A DNA stretch of 40,414 nucleotides, taken from contig JABMNN010000117.1 of the NCBI GenBank assembly GCA_013204545.1, positions 1-40,414 of the forward strand. Direction: 5' to 3'. The notes under the pieces were generated by a model. It saw nothing but the letters and a program-made list of their open reading frames with translations. It was not told the DNA's origin and searched no databases. The position numbers and the translations under genes are program-made. Below, in pieces: positions 1-9,553 of the stretch (the first letter of the stretch is position 1; each line of letters begins with the position of its first letter). This DNA comes from Chloroflexota bacterium (GTDB lineage: Bacteria; Chloroflexota; Dehalococcoidia; Lucifugimonadales; Lucifugimonadaceae).

Positions 1-2969
1 CATCTGAGCTCTACAAGCCATTCATCATCCGGAAAATGCTTGAAAGAGGCATCGTAAAGACGGTAAAATCAGCGAAGAAGATTGTTGACAGGAAAGATCC
101 TGTCGTTTGGGATATCCTGGAAAATATTCTGAAAGGACATCCGGTCCTGCTTAACCGTGCACCTACACTGCACCGGCTGGGGATCCAGGCATTCCAACCC
201 AAGTTGATTGAAGGGAAAGCGATCCAGCTTCACCCGCTTGTTTGTACGGCGTTTAATGCCGACTTCGACGGTGACCAGATGGCTGTGCATGTCCCGCTTT
301 CACGAGAGGCAGTTCTTGAAGCACAGAGATTGATGCTTTCGACCAACAACATGCTTTCGCCGAGCTCTGGCTTCCCAATAGTTTCACCAACTCTGGATAT
401 GGTTCTAGGCATGTACTACCTCACCGGCATTGACGGTGAGGGACTCACGCCCGTTGAGCGTGACGAAGAAGGTAAGGCAAAGTACAAGATATTCGCGAAT
501 TTCGAAGATGCTCGTTTCGCACACGATGTAGATCGTTTGAAGTTGCGTGAAGTTGTTCGAGTTCGAGATGACAATGGTGAGTGGATTGAAACGACTGTTG
601 GTCGGATCATATTCAACCGCTCGCTTCCTGATGTTATGGAATTTCGTAACATTCTGTTCAACCGAGGGGCTATCGAGTCTCTTGTGACTGAAGTTGTTTA
701 CACCTACGGCAACCAAGAAACAGCGAAGATGCTCGACCAGATGAAGGAGCTTGGCTTCAAGTACGCAACTCAGTCTGGTACGACGATCGCTATGAAGGAC
801 ATTGTTGTTCCGCCGCAGAAGCAATCTTTGCTGTCTGCTGCGGACACAAAGATATCCAGACTGGAAGAACAGTACCTCGAAGGTCTGATCACTGAGACAG
901 AGCGTTACAAAGCTTCTGTTGAAATCTGGACTGACGTTTCAGACAAGATGACAAAGGCTGTTGAAGACACTCTGCCTAACTATGGCGGTATATTCACGAT
1001 GGCCGACTCTGGAGCGAAAGGTAACATCGCTCAGATTAAGCAGATGGCTGGAATGCGTGGATTGATGTCCGACCCGAAAGGCAGAATCATTGAGATGCCG
1101 ATTCGCTCTAGCTTTGCTGAGGGTCTTTCGGTTCTTGAGTACTTTATTTCGACTCACGGAGCTCGAAAAGGTCTTGCTGACACTGCACTTCGAACGGCCG
1201 ACTCTGGCTACCTAACTCGACGACTTGCAGATGTTGCTCAGGATGTGATTATCACATCCGAGAACGACCAAGGTGCACAGGGAATATTGATCACACACGA
1301 TCCGAAGGGGATAATGGCTCCGCTCGCTGAGCGTATTGTGACTCGATATCTTGCCGAGCCAATTGTTCATCCTGAGACGGGCGAAATTATTGGCGAACGT
1401 GATGATCTGATCACACGGGCAATGGCGGTACAAATTTCTGAAGCTAAAATTCAGGAGGCATGGGTTTTCTCGCCGCTTTCGAGCACAACTCAGCGTGGTA
1501 TTTCGCAGAGATGCTACGGAGCGTCGCTTGCCACTGGTGTGCCGGCCTTGCTGGGTGAGGCGGTAGGGATTATCGCTGCCCAATCGATTGGTGAGCCTGG
1601 TACGCAGTTGACGATGAGAACCTTCCACACCGGTGGTATCGCTGGAAAGGACATTACTTCTGGTTTACCTCGTGTGGTGGAGTTGTTTGAGGCTCGACAG
1701 CCAAAGGGTATGGCGATTCTTTCAGAAATCGGCGGTCGAGTTGAACTCGCACAAATGCCTGAAGGTCGTGTGGTTCGAGTGATTTCTACTGAGGAATTCT
1801 CGGAAGAGATGGACATTCCAGAAACTCACCGCCAGACCGTGAAAACGGGAGACTGGGTTGACGCGGGTGAAGCAATACTTTCTGTAAAGAAGACTGCAAT
1901 GGCCGCTGCAGTGAAAAATGGTATTGGGGATGAGCTTTCCGAGGAAATATTCGCTCCGGTTGCCGGCACAGTTCAGGTGACAAAGACTGCTGTGCGAATT
2001 ACGTGGAGTGAGTCCGACGAACGTGAATACGTAATTCCGGCAGCATCAGAAATTACAGTTTCTGATGCTGAGATTATCGAGCCGGGTACTCCATTGACAG
2101 ACGGACCTAAGAACCCACAGGACATCCTGCGAATCGAAGGCCAGGCTGCTGTGCAGCGATACTTGGTGGACGAAGTTCAGACTGTTTACCGGTCACAAGG
2201 TGTTCAGTTGCACGATAAGCACATCGAAACAATCGTTCGACAGATGATGCGTAAAGTTAGAGTTGATAACCCTGGCGACAGTGATTTGCTGCCGGGTGAG
2301 TTGGTCGACAGGCATGATTACGAGTTTGTTAATAACAATATGCTGGCTGAAGGCGGCGAACCCGCAACAGCAAGCCCGGTTCTTCTTGGTGTTACAAGGG
2401 CATCCCTAAACACCCAGAGCTTCCTAGCAGCAGCATCATTCCAGGAAACTGCTCGTGTTCTGACAGAGGCCGCAGTAAACGGCGCTGTCGACCGCTTGAA
2501 TGGACTAAAGGAAAATGTGATCATTGGACGATTGATTCCAGCCCGACTTGATCAGTCACCTGAGGGTCGCGAGCGACTCGGTATCAAAGAGGGTGAACGA
2601 AAACCTGGTCGGCTCACTGGTTTCACTCAGTCTGCTCCTGCAACGTTCGAAGAAGCTCTGGCAGCTATCGGTGGCGGTGATCTGATTGGCGTAAGTGCCA
2701 ACAGCGCTGCGCCTACCGTGGCAGATGCCGCAGCGGCAGCAGCTGCTACGGTTGCTTCGTCTGAGGTTTCGTCAGATGACGGTGGCCTACTTGCAGCCGT
2801 ATCGGCTTTGACCGATGCTGCTTCTGCACGAAAAGAGTCATCGGACAATACTGACGCTGCGAGAGCGGCTGAGGCGCTTCGTGCTTCAACGTCGACTGCT
2901 GAGGATGACGTTGAGCCTGCTCCACAGTTTGTGAACGATTCTGACGATGACGACACATCGGAAGAGTAA
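1..2969 (+). CDS. rpoC: DNA-directed RNA polymerase subunit beta' (5'-truncated by window edge)
   Basis: This is the C-terminal ~988 residues of the RNA polymerase beta' subunit, which carries the catalytic centre of transcription. The frame is already open at base 3, so the gene runs in from outside the window. The metal-binding motif [12 protein letters not shown] is encoded near 255-290, and the bridge-helix/trigger-loop region ([20 protein letters not shown]) near 1555-1615. After the conserved C-terminal region ending around 2650 there is a tail of about 100 residues rich in Ala, Ser and Asp (for example [13 protein letters not shown], ending [10 protein letters not shown]). That tail is not part of the conserved core and looks disordered and acidic. 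The stop at 2967 is followed by a strong intrinsic terminator, so rpoC is the last gene of its operon. Identity is certain; the function of the tail is unknown. Confidence 0.98.
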   Translation, partial: SELYKPFIIRKMLERGIVKTVKSAKKIVDRKDPVVWDILENILKGHPVLLNRAPTLHRLGIQAFQPKLIEGKAIQLHPLVCTAFNADFDGDQMAVHVPLSREAVLEAQRLMLSTNNMLSPSSGFPIVSPTLDMVLGMYYLTGIDGEGLTPVERDEEGKAKYKIFANFEDARFAHDVDRLKLREVVRVRDDNGEWIETTVGRIIFNRSLPDVMEFRNILFNRGAIESLVTEVVYTYGNQETAKMLDQMKELGFKYATQSGTTIAMKDIVVPPQKQSLLSAADTKISRLEEQYLEGLITETERYKASVEIWTDVSDKMTKAVEDTLPNYGGIFTMADSGAKGNIAQIKQMAGMRGLMSDPKGRIIEMPIRSSFAEGLSVLEYFISTHGARKGLADTALRTADSGYLTRRLADVAQDVIITSENDQGAQGILITHDPKGIMAPLAERIVTRYLAEPIVHPETGEIIGERDDLITRAMAVQISEAKIQEAWVFSPLSSTTQRGISQRCYGASLATGVPALLGEAVGIIAAQSIGEPGTQLTMRTFHTGGIAGKDITSGLPRVVELFEARQPKGMAILSEIGGRVELAQMPEGRVVRVISTEEFSEEMDIPETHRQTVKTGDWVDAGEAILSVKKTAMAAAVKNGIGDELSEEIFAPVAGTVQVTKTAVRITWSESDEREYVIPAASEITVSDAEIIEPGTPLTDGPKNPQDILRIEGQAAVQRYLVDEVQTVYRSQGVQLHDKHIETIVRQMMRKVRVDNPGDSDLLPGELVDRHDYEFVNNNMLAEGGEPATASPVLLGVTRASLNTQSFLAAASFQETARVLTEAAVNGAVDRLNGLKENVIIGRLIPARLDQSPEGRERLGIKEGERKPGRLTGFTQSAPATFEEALAAIGGGDLIGVSANSAAPTVADAAAAAAATVASSEVSSDDGGLLAAVSALTDAASARKESSDNTDAARAAEALRASTSTAEDDVEPAPQFVNDSDDDDTSEE

Positions 2970-2997
2970 CGTTTCGTTTCGCTGAAACAAGATGATT

Positions 2998-3037
2998 ACG
3001 TAGCCCCCATGGAAAAAATCGTGGGGGCTACGTTTTT
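2998..3037 (+). terminator. Rho-independent terminator after rpoC
   Basis: A perfect 12-bp stem (2998-3009 with 3022-3033) with a 12-nt A-rich loop runs into five T residues. It lies 28 bp after the rpoC stop. Confidence 0.93.
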
Positions 3038-3175
3038 AAACACACCTTGCTGGTAGTACGATGCCAGATAGCTAGATATTTGTAGTCGCTCAGATTATGA
3101 GGTTCGAGGGAAATGAGTGTATTTAGCTATAGCGTTACAACAGCACTTTTCATATAAAATTGAACTTCCGATTAG

Positions 3176-3252
3176 GGGCGGTTAGCTCAGTTGGTTAGAG
3201 CGCGTCGTTGACATCGACGAGGTCACAGGTTCGAATCCTGTATCGCCCACCA
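3176..3252 (+). tRNA. tRNA-Val (anticodon GAC)
   Basis: A 77-nt cloverleaf with encoded CCA. The acceptor stem GGGCGGT (3176-3182) pairs with ATCGCCC (3242-3248), with one G-U pair. The D arm is GCTCAGTTGGTTAGAGC. The anticodon stem CGTCG/CGACG closes a loop TTGACAT, giving anticodon GAC. The T arm contains GGTTCGAATCC. The discriminator is A and CCA is at 3250-3252. A GAC anticodon reads valine codons GUC and GUU. Confidence 0.95.
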
Positions 3253-3285
3253 CATCAGTCTTTGCAGATCAAGTTGGTTGAAATG

Positions 3286-3436
3286 TGCAGTAAGTCGCTA
3301 ATACAACTCAAAGATGTGCTCCCGTTGGGCACAGTGGTTGGTCGCGACGCAATGGAGTGCAGCCCGGTGGACGGGCGCAGTACCCTGACTACGTAGGCAC
3401 GTCGCCATTTCCTAGGCGACGTGCCCCACTTACGTA
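3286..3436 (+). ncRNA. Candidate structured RNA / thrS 5' leader
   Basis: This stretch between tRNA-Val and thrS holds several strong helices and no convincing gene. GTAAGT (3290-3295) pairs with ACTTAC (3428-3433), closing the domain. Inside are TGTGCTC/GGGCACA (3315-3321 with 3327-3333), GCCCG/CGGGC (3362-3366 with 3372-3376) and a perfect 11-bp stem with an 8-nt loop (3396-3406 with 3415-3425). TACGTA at 3390-3395 can instead pair with TACGTA at 3431-3436, which excludes the closing helix, so two states are possible. If the terminal C-G pair of the first inner hairpin is opened, its 7-nt loop has CGT, a threonine anticodon, in the middle. There is no T-box consensus, no terminator, and no match that I recognise to SRP, 6S or RNase P RNA. 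A ThrRS-responsive leader is an inference. Confidence 0.5.
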
Positions 3437-3540
3437 ATTCAATACTTTCTCGTGACGCGCAGATACATTTGCGTATTGCGATTTGCAAAGCGAAACGTCA
3501 GAACATTTCTCACCGTTTCGATATCTTGGAACCAGTCACT

Positions 3541-5295
3541 ATGGCAGTTAAATTCAAAAATCTCTTACCTGCAGAACAACAGGACTACCGTGATCGATTG
3601 CGCCACTCCGCAGCGCACGTTCTAGCGGAAGCAGTAACGAAATTGTTTCCAGAAGCTCAGCTTACGATCGGACCTCCGATTGAAGATGGCTTTTACTACG
3701 ATTTCGCAGTTACCGAACCGTTCACTCCAGATGATCTCAAATCAATAGAACTAGAAATGCGCAACTCGGTCAAGGCAAACACCGAGTTCATCGAGCGAGA
3801 GACGAGTCGTGACGAAGCGCTGAAGCTGGTAAAAAATAACGCATACAAGGTTGAGATTCTTGAGGGAATCCCTGCTGACCAGCGAGTCACATTCTGCAGC
3901 CACTCAGACGGATCATTCGAAGATCTTTGCCGTGGCGGTCATATGGAACGGACCGGCGACATCAGAGCCTATAAACTGCTCTCGACTGCCGGTGCGTACT
4001 GGCGCGGCAACGAGAACAACGCGATGCTCCAACGGATCTACGGCACGGCGTGGGAGTCACCCGACGCTCAAAAGGAATACCTGAAACGCGTTGAAGAAGC
4101 CGAGAAGCGCGATCACCGTAAACTTGGAAGGGCACTAGGTCTGTTTTTCTTCGATCCAATTGCTCCCGCAAGTCCATTCTTCCTCCCCAAGGGCGCGCAG
4201 GTCATGAATAGCCTGATCGAGTACGTCAAAGAGCTTTATGTGAAGTACGGCTATCAGGAAGTAATGACCCCGCAGATTTTTAACACTGATCTGTGGAAGC
4301 GGTCTGGCCACTTGGATGCTTATGCAGAGAATATGTATTTTGTTGATGTCGACGAGCGAGAATTTGGTGTAAAGCCAATGAACTGCCCTGCGGCGGCAAT
4401 GATCTATCTCGCTGATTCTCACAGCTACCGTGAATTGCCGATGCGCCTAGCCGACTTTGGTCGATTGCACCGTAATGAGCGATCAGGTGTGACACATGGT
4501 TTGACTCGGGTGCGTTCTTTCGTTCAGGACGATGCTCACATCTTCTGCACGTTGGATCAGATTGGCTCTGAGATCACCTCGTTCCTCGCGATGCTCGACG
4601 AGGCTTACAGCGCTTTAGGTTTCGACAGCTACAGACTAGAGCTGTCACTTAGACCCGAAAAGAGAGTGGGTTCTGACGAAATGTGGGACACGGCGGAGAC
4701 CGCTCTTACCGAACTTCTTGATGCTTCTGGTGTTGCATACACATCCGAAGCTGGAGAGGGCGCTTTCTATGGTCCGAAGATCGATATATTTGTGCCCGAT
4801 GCAATCGGCAGGGACTGGCAACTTGGAACGGTTCAGCTAGATTTCTCGCTTCCTGAACGGTTCGACATGGAATATGCAGCAGAGGATGGTTCTCGCCAGA
4901 GACCCGTGGTTATTCACAGAGCTATGTACGGCTCGCTCGAACGTTTTATGGGTGTGCTGATTGAACACTTATCGGGAGCCTTCCCGCTGTGGATGGCTCC
5001 GGTACAGGCTGTAGTCGTTCCAATTGCCGACCGTCACATAGACTTCTGTCACGAGGTCGGTCGGAAGCTAAAATCCGCCGGAATCAGAGTTCAAGTTGAT
5101 GATTCCAACGATCGAATGAACTCTAAGATCAGGCGAGCCCAGCTTCAAAAAGTCCCGTACATGCTTGTTGCGGGAGATCAAGAGATTGAGGCGAAAACAG
5201 TCGCTGTTCGCACTCGTACGGGTGAAAATCTAGATCCGATGACGGTCGATGAAGTGGTCACCAAGTTTCTTGAACAGATCGCAGCTAGAGCGTGA
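3541..5295 (+). CDS. thrS: Threonine--tRNA ligase (no TGS domain)
   Basis: Threonyl-tRNA synthetase charges tRNA-Thr in the cytoplasm. The 584-residue product begins almost directly with the editing domain (RHSAAHVLAEA near residue 21, then CRGGHMERTGD), followed by the class II catalytic core. Zinc-binding Cys282 lies in MNCPAAAM. Class II motif 2 is RLADFGRLHRNERSG, and HRAMYGSLERFMG lies in motif 3. A C-terminal anticodon-binding domain follows (VVPIADRH, VDDSNDRMNSKIRRAQLQKVPYM). Typical ThrRS is about 640 residues; the N-terminal TGS domain is absent here. The ATG at 3541 is preferred over upstream in-frame starts, because those would translate through the structured leader and add residues with no family match. 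The neighbouring leader RNA suggests post-transcriptional control. Confidence 0.96.
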   Translation: MAVKFKNLLPAEQQDYRDRLRHSAAHVLAEAVTKLFPEAQLTIGPPIEDGFYYDFAVTEPFTPDDLKSIELEMRNSVKANTEFIERETSRDEALKLVKNNAYKVEILEGIPADQRVTFCSHSDGSFEDLCRGGHMERTGDIRAYKLLSTAGAYWRGNENNAMLQRIYGTAWESPDAQKEYLKRVEEAEKRDHRKLGRALGLFFFDPIAPASPFFLPKGAQVMNSLIEYVKELYVKYGYQEVMTPQIFNTDLWKRSGHLDAYAENMYFVDVDEREFGVKPMNCPAAAMIYLADSHSYRELPMRLADFGRLHRNERSGVTHGLTRVRSFVQDDAHIFCTLDQIGSEITSFLAMLDEAYSALGFDSYRLELSLRPEKRVGSDEMWDTAETALTELLDASGVAYTSEAGEGAFYGPKIDIFVPDAIGRDWQLGTVQLDFSLPERFDMEYAAEDGSRQRPVVIHRAMYGSLERFMGVLIEHLSGAFPLWMAPVQAVVVPIADRHIDFCHEVGRKLKSAGIRVQVDDSNDRMNSKIRRAQLQKVPYMLVAGDQEIEAKTVAVRTRTGENLDPMTVDEVVTKFLEQIAARA

Positions 5296-5343
5296 ATCGG
5301 GAGTTTCGAGAGAAATTTCTCCCATGAAAAACTCACAAAATCC

Positions 5344-5370
5344 AATAGGTCGTCAAATTGACGGCCTATT
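5344..5370 (+). terminator. Inverted repeat after thrS, possible terminator
   Basis: A 12-bp stem (5344-5355 with 5359-5370, one G-T pair) with a 3-nt loop lies 48 bp after thrS. No T tract follows, so it may be a transcript-end stabiliser rather than a classic terminator. Confidence 0.5.
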
Positions 5371-5493
5371 GCGCGCAGTGTAGCCTCGAATTGCTTGTTA
5401 TGCGTTCGGCGCGCCATTAGAAACGGTGATGGCTGGACTGTGTATCTCGTACGAATCATGAATAGAAATTTTCAGAGCGTGGCTTCTTAGCGG

Positions 5494-6657
5494 ATGTCAC
5501 GATGGATCCGTGACCCCATGACACCTGACGACATCACAATACATCGAGGACTTACAGGCGTTTACTTTGATAGGAGTGAAACGACTTTCATCGATGGCAA
5601 GGAAGGTATCCTGGAATATAGGGGCTATAACATCCATGACCTGGCGGAGCAGTCTACGTTTGAAGAGACGGCGTACTTGCTCATTCACGGCAAGCTTCCT
5701 ACTCAGAGCGAACTGAACGAGTTTGATTCCGAGATAAAGTCAGCTCGAGAGTTGCCAGAGCAGATTTTCGATGTGATCGATCTGGTCAAAGACTCACACC
5801 CAATGGACGCCCTCCGAACCGCTGTATCAGCGCTCGCTTCGTTCGATAAAGATCGAAACGATAATTCGAAGGAAGCCACGATTCGCAAGGGCAACCGCCT
5901 AACATCGCAGGTTCCTTCGATTGTGATGGCTCACCACAACATTCGTCAGGGCAAAGACCCGATTAAGCCAAGCACATCGCTGAATCACGCAGGCAACTTC
6001 CTATACATGCTCAATGGCGACGAGCCGAGCGCAGATGCGATGGCGCTGATGGACAAAGACTTTGTTCTTCACGCCGACCACGGATCAAATGCTTCAGCGT
6101 TCACCGCGCGAGTGGTCGCTGGTACTGCCGCCGACATTCACGGTGCGGTTACCGCCGGCATTGCTGCACTTTCTGGTCCATCGCACGGTGGTGCCGCCGA
6201 GAACGTGATGCAGATGGCGAAACAAATAGGTAAACCTGAAAATGCCGCCGACTATGTACAGAATCTTCTCTCAAACCGTGAGCGCGTCATGGGATTCGGT
6301 CACCGTGTCTACAAAGCTGAAGACCCACGTGCCCGCCATCTTCGCGCAGGTGTGAAGAAACTCAGCGAAGAGATGGGACAGCCGGAGTGGTACCAGATAC
6401 TCGAAGCGGTTGTTGACGCTATGAAGCCATATGCACGGCGTGGCATTCACGTGAACGTCGACTTCTTCGCTGGAGTTATCTACTACCTCAACGGAGTTCC
6501 GCAGGATCTATTTGTACCGATCTTCGCTGTCGGCCGAATCCCTGGTTGGACGATTCAGGTGGTCGAGCAGTTCGAACACAACATTTTGATTCGACCGTTA
6601 TTGCAGTACACCGGCGAACGTGAACTCCAGTATGTTCCGATGTCCGAACGCGGATAA
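5494..6657 (+). CDS. gltA: Citrate synthase
   Basis: Condenses oxaloacetate and acetyl-CoA to citrate in the TCA cycle. The product has 387 residues, the length of compact bacterial/archaeal dimeric enzymes. The catalytic histidines are seen in SGPSHGGAAENVM and GFGHRVYKAEDPRA, and the catalytic aspartate in NVDFFAGVIYY; FAVGRIPGWTIQVVEQ is the usual C-terminal segment. The start may instead be the in-frame ATG at 5518 (MTPDDITIHRGLTG), since neither ATG has a clear ribosome-binding site. It stands alone, with 198 bp before and 255 bp after. A 2-methylcitrate synthase cannot be excluded from sequence alone, but no methylcitrate-cycle genes lie nearby. Confidence 0.95.
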   Translation: MSRWIRDPMTPDDITIHRGLTGVYFDRSETTFIDGKEGILEYRGYNIHDLAEQSTFEETAYLLIHGKLPTQSELNEFDSEIKSARELPEQIFDVIDLVKDSHPMDALRTAVSALASFDKDRNDNSKEATIRKGNRLTSQVPSIVMAHHNIRQGKDPIKPSTSLNHAGNFLYMLNGDEPSADAMALMDKDFVLHADHGSNASAFTARVVAGTAADIHGAVTAGIAALSGPSHGGAAENVMQMAKQIGKPENAADYVQNLLSNRERVMGFGHRVYKAEDPRARHLRAGVKKLSEEMGQPEWYQILEAVVDAMKPYARRGIHVNVDFFAGVIYYLNGVPQDLFVPIFAVGRIPGWTIQVVEQFEHNILIRPLLQYTGERELQYVPMSERG

Positions 6658-6776
6658 ACGTAGCTCCACTCTTCGCTCCTTGATTGACGTTTCGGCCAAA
6701 GTCGTTGGTTTTTCTGTGGAGTGGTGTGATTCGGACGAGTTTGATTAACGGCCTGCGTCGAAGATATCTCTCAATT

Positions 6777-6803
6777 GTCATGTTGAACTTGATTCAATAA
6801 TGT
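6777..6803. repeat. Degraded copy of an interspersed palindromic repeat
   Basis: GTCATGTTGAACTTGATTCA closely matches the copy at 14339 (GTCATCTTGAACTTGATTCA). The right half has lost the symmetry expected of the palindromic TCCTGAA-n-TTCAGGA type. Confidence 0.5.
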
Positions 6804-6912
6804 TCGCGTTTGGAAACGAATTACCTGGTTTGCCCGACGATTCTTGAACTAAAATTTTGTATGGTAGAACGGGTAAATCTTCCTCGAAATCGATAGCCGA
6901 TTCCCTCGATTC

Positions 6913-8205
6913 ATGACACTACCTATGCCGCCATCCGAACTTGAGCAGCGATTGATCGATCACATCGCCCAGTACGGTCCAGTCACGTTCGAAGCGTTTA
7001 TGGATGCTGCGTTGTACGACGAGCATCACGGCTACTACCCGAGCCGACGTAACCAGCCAGGATCGACTCCTGTTGGAACCGATGGTGACTACTTCACAAG
7101 TCCGTCGAGTCATCCAGTGTTCGGTGCACTACTGGCACTTCAGCTCGACGAGATGTGGCGAAATCTTGGCTCCCCGGACGAATTTACTGTTGTCGAGATG
7201 GGCGCAGGGGATGGCGTGCTGTCATCTGACATCGCTGAGTACGTGCAACGAGAGTTACCTGAGTTTTCAGCCGCAATTTCCTATATCTCAACTGATCTTG
7301 TGCCGCCAAGCGGAACGGATTTAGTACGTGAGAATGCTGCCATTCCAGTCGGAGTAACAGGATGTGTGATCTCTAACGAGCTACTCGACGCTCATCCTGT
7401 AAGCCGGTTCATCGTTCAAAATGGCCAGATACGAGAAATATACGTCGACTATCAAAACGGCAGGTTCATTGAGTCTGTTGGCGATGTAAGCGAACCAGAA
7501 ATTGCCGCACGTGTCGAACCGTTTTTGGGGTCACTTCCAGAATCCTACCGAGGAGAGGTGAATCTGAGGCTAGGTTATTGGTCGGATTCTGTAGCAGCGA
7601 CCCTCGAACGTGGCTACGTAATCACCATCGACTACGGTTGCGACCGTCCAGAGCTGTACAGACCGGCTCGAATCGATGGATCACTTCGTTGCTATTATCA
7701 GCACACGTTGAGTCAAAGCCCGCTAATTCGGATCGGTAAGCAGGACATCACCGCACATGTCGATTTCACGGCGGTCGATCATACGTTGATGGTCAATGGA
7801 TTCGAGAGAATCGGAAAATCTTCTCAACAGAGATTTTTACTGAACTTAGGGATCGACCAATTTATAAGCGATATTCGCGAACGGGCAGCTTTAGGCCAGT
7901 TGTCGCGCTGTGAATCACAAGAAGACCTAGCCGGAATTGGTTCGTTGATCGACCCCGAAGGTCTTGGTCGCTTTAGAGTTGTTGTACATATGAAGAATGG
8001 TGAAGTCGGCGTAGAACCTACACGATTGCTGTCGGGCATCCTCGGCGGAGAACCGCTCACTCGGGCGCACAAGGTACCCATGTTGAATGAATCAATTGCC
8101 GACCACGCTAGGCTGCTTCGAGCGAGTAACCCGTTTTCACAGAGCAATCAAGCGTCGATGACAGAAATGCCGAATTGGGAGCAGTTATTCAGCGACGAAC
8201 CGTAG
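6913..8205 (+). CDS. SAM-dependent methyltransferase, MidA/NDUFAF7 family (COG1565)
   Basis: A 430-residue member of the DUF185/MidA family. Its mitochondrial relative NDUFAF7 methylates an arginine on a complex I subunit; bacterial substrates are mostly undefined. The N-terminal signature GPVTFEAFMDAALYDEHHGY is followed by GDYFTSPSSHPVFGALLA and the SAM-binding glycine loop VVEMGAGDGVL near residue 95. ISNELLDAHPVSRF and the YVITIDYGCD segment are also family hallmarks. The ATG at 6913 sits directly before the family's conserved N-terminus; the ribosome-binding site is weak. It lies 144 bp upstream of gcvT on the same strand and could be cotranscribed with it. Family assignment is firm, substrate unknown. 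Confidence 0.88.
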   Translation: MTLPMPPSELEQRLIDHIAQYGPVTFEAFMDAALYDEHHGYYPSRRNQPGSTPVGTDGDYFTSPSSHPVFGALLALQLDEMWRNLGSPDEFTVVEMGAGDGVLSSDIAEYVQRELPEFSAAISYISTDLVPPSGTDLVRENAAIPVGVTGCVISNELLDAHPVSRFIVQNGQIREIYVDYQNGRFIESVGDVSEPEIAARVEPFLGSLPESYRGEVNLRLGYWSDSVAATLERGYVITIDYGCDRPELYRPARIDGSLRCYYQHTLSQSPLIRIGKQDITAHVDFTAVDHTLMVNGFERIGKSSQQRFLLNLGIDQFISDIRERAALGQLSRCESQEDLAGIGSLIDPEGLGRFRVVVHMKNGEVGVEPTRLLSGILGGEPLTRAHKVPMLNESIADHARLLRASNPFSQSNQASMTEMPNWEQLFSDEP

Positions 8206-8349
8206 CCCAAACCGCACCAAAGTTACCGTCCGTTTTAGGTTGGAGCAGGTTAAAATTCGGTGTACCAACAGGCGTGTACGGATTACAGGAATTTCGCACC
8301 CTTTGCGTAGCCTCACACGAATCGAACTATTTCGACCTGAACGGAGTTG

Positions 8350-9480
8350 ATGTTGAGCGACGAATCCCAAGACAGCCCGCTTAAGAAAACTGCCCTTCAT
8401 TCAACTCATGTCGAATCGAACGCCAAGATGGTGCCATTCGGCGGTTGGGATATGCCCGTCCAATACCCGAGTGGGATCATCGCAGAGGTGAATGGAGTTC
8501 GAAACTCGGCAGGAATCTTCGACGTGTCGCACATGGGGCGACTCGAATTCGAAGGTGCTGGCGCTGAATCGTTTTTGGGTTCGATCATTTCTGCAAACCT
8601 GCCTGCGCTGAAAATCGGCCGAGGAAAGTACAACTTCATCTGTAACGCTGATGGTGGAATTATCGACGACGCTATGGTTTACCGCATTGGAGCGCAGAAA
8701 TTCCTGCTTGTGATCAATGCCGGAAATGCTGATGTGGACATGGAGTGGATAAACCCACTTGTTGTTGGGCGTACCGATTTCACGATGAAAGTGACGACGA
8801 ACGACACCGCTATGATAGCTATTCAAGGTCCTTCAGCAGTCGAAATTGTAGATTCTCTCTCAGATGGCGAAGCATCAAAAATCAGACGTTTTCGAATTGG
8901 CAGTTCGACAGTTGATGGAATCCCGGTCTCACTCGCTCGAACTGGCTACACCGGAGAAGATGGCTTTGAGATCATCATTCAAGCTGGTCACGGAGCGAAA
9001 CTCTGGAAAACTCTGCTTGCATGTGGTGCGGTTGAATGCGGTCTCGGTTCACGTGATGTACTTCGACTTGAAGCAGGGCTTCCGCTTCATGGCCACGATC
9101 TTTCGACAGGAACGAATCCGTTTGAGGCGGGATTTGGCAGATTCGCCTATTTTGATGATCCGAACTGTATTGCTGGAAAAGCCTTAAAGCAGCTCGCTGA
9201 AATCGAACCTGCCCGCTCGCTTGTGGGTTTTATAATGACCGGTCGTGGCATCCCTCGAACCGGCTTGAACATACTTGAACCTGGTGCAAACGGAGTCGAA
9301 GCAACTAACGTAATCGGAACTGTAACCTCGGGTACCCATTCGCCGACTGTTGACGGTGGTATTGGCATGGGCTACGTTGAGCGAAAGTACTCTGAAACTG
9401 GTACTAAAATCATCATCGATGTGCGCGGGCGACCGGTTGAAGCAGAAGTCGTTGATACGCCATTTTACGAACGGAGTTAG
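8350..9480 (+). CDS. gcvT: Aminomethyltransferase (glycine cleavage T protein)
   Basis: T protein of the glycine cleavage system. It releases ammonia from the aminomethyl-lipoyl H protein and passes the methylene group to tetrahydrofolate. The ~376-residue product has the usual N-terminus (LKKTALHSTHVESNAKMVPF, then GGWDMPVQYPSGI and GIFDVSHMGR). Central segments include ALTRTGYTGEDGFE-like LARTGYTGEDGFEI and GLGSRDVLRLEAGLPLHGHD, and the C-terminus has GTVTSGTHSPTVDGGIGMGYV. ATG 8350 is chosen, but TTG 8353 fits the GGAG at 8343 with a better spacing and TTG 8347 is also in frame. It is the first gene of gcvT-H-PA-PB. I saw no glycine riboswitch upstream. A 15-bp hairpin overlaps its stop codon. 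Confidence 0.96.
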   Translation: MLSDESQDSPLKKTALHSTHVESNAKMVPFGGWDMPVQYPSGIIAEVNGVRNSAGIFDVSHMGRLEFEGAGAESFLGSIISANLPALKIGRGKYNFICNADGGIIDDAMVYRIGAQKFLLVINAGNADVDMEWINPLVVGRTDFTMKVTTNDTAMIAIQGPSAVEIVDSLSDGEASKIRRFRIGSSTVDGIPVSLARTGYTGEDGFEIIIQAGHGAKLWKTLLACGAVECGLGSRDVLRLEAGLPLHGHDLSTGTNPFEAGFGRFAYFDDPNCIAGKALKQLAEIEPARSLVGFIMTGRGIPRTGLNILEPGANGVEATNVIGTVTSGTHSPTVDGGIGMGYVERKYSETGTKIIIDVRGRPVEAEVVDTPFYERS

Positions 9481-9511
9481 GCTGGTTGTCTGACTGCGTT
9501 CGTAAAATGGC
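9459..9511 (+). promoter_or_regulatory. 15-bp intercistronic hairpin between gcvT and gcvH
   Basis: The arm 9459-9473 (the last coding bases of gcvT) is perfectly complementary to 9497-9511, with 23 nt between that contain the gcvT stop. No T tract follows. It probably acts on mRNA processing, stability or partial attenuation between T and H proteins. Confidence 0.6.
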
Positions 9512-9553
9512 CACTAATTGGTCCATTGACTAATGATAGGAAATTGAACACAG

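Noticed and set aside
3208-3396. 62-residue frame over the tRNA and leader
   Set aside because: It overlaps tRNA-Val and the structured RNA and has no coding features.
3253-3540. T-box riboswitch before thrS
   Set aside because: No T-box consensus (GGUGGNACCGCG-like) and no terminator/antiterminator pair with a T tract is present.
8206-8349. Glycine riboswitch upstream of gcvT
   Set aside because: I could not find the paired conserved glycine aptamer segments; only a short unstructured gap is seen.
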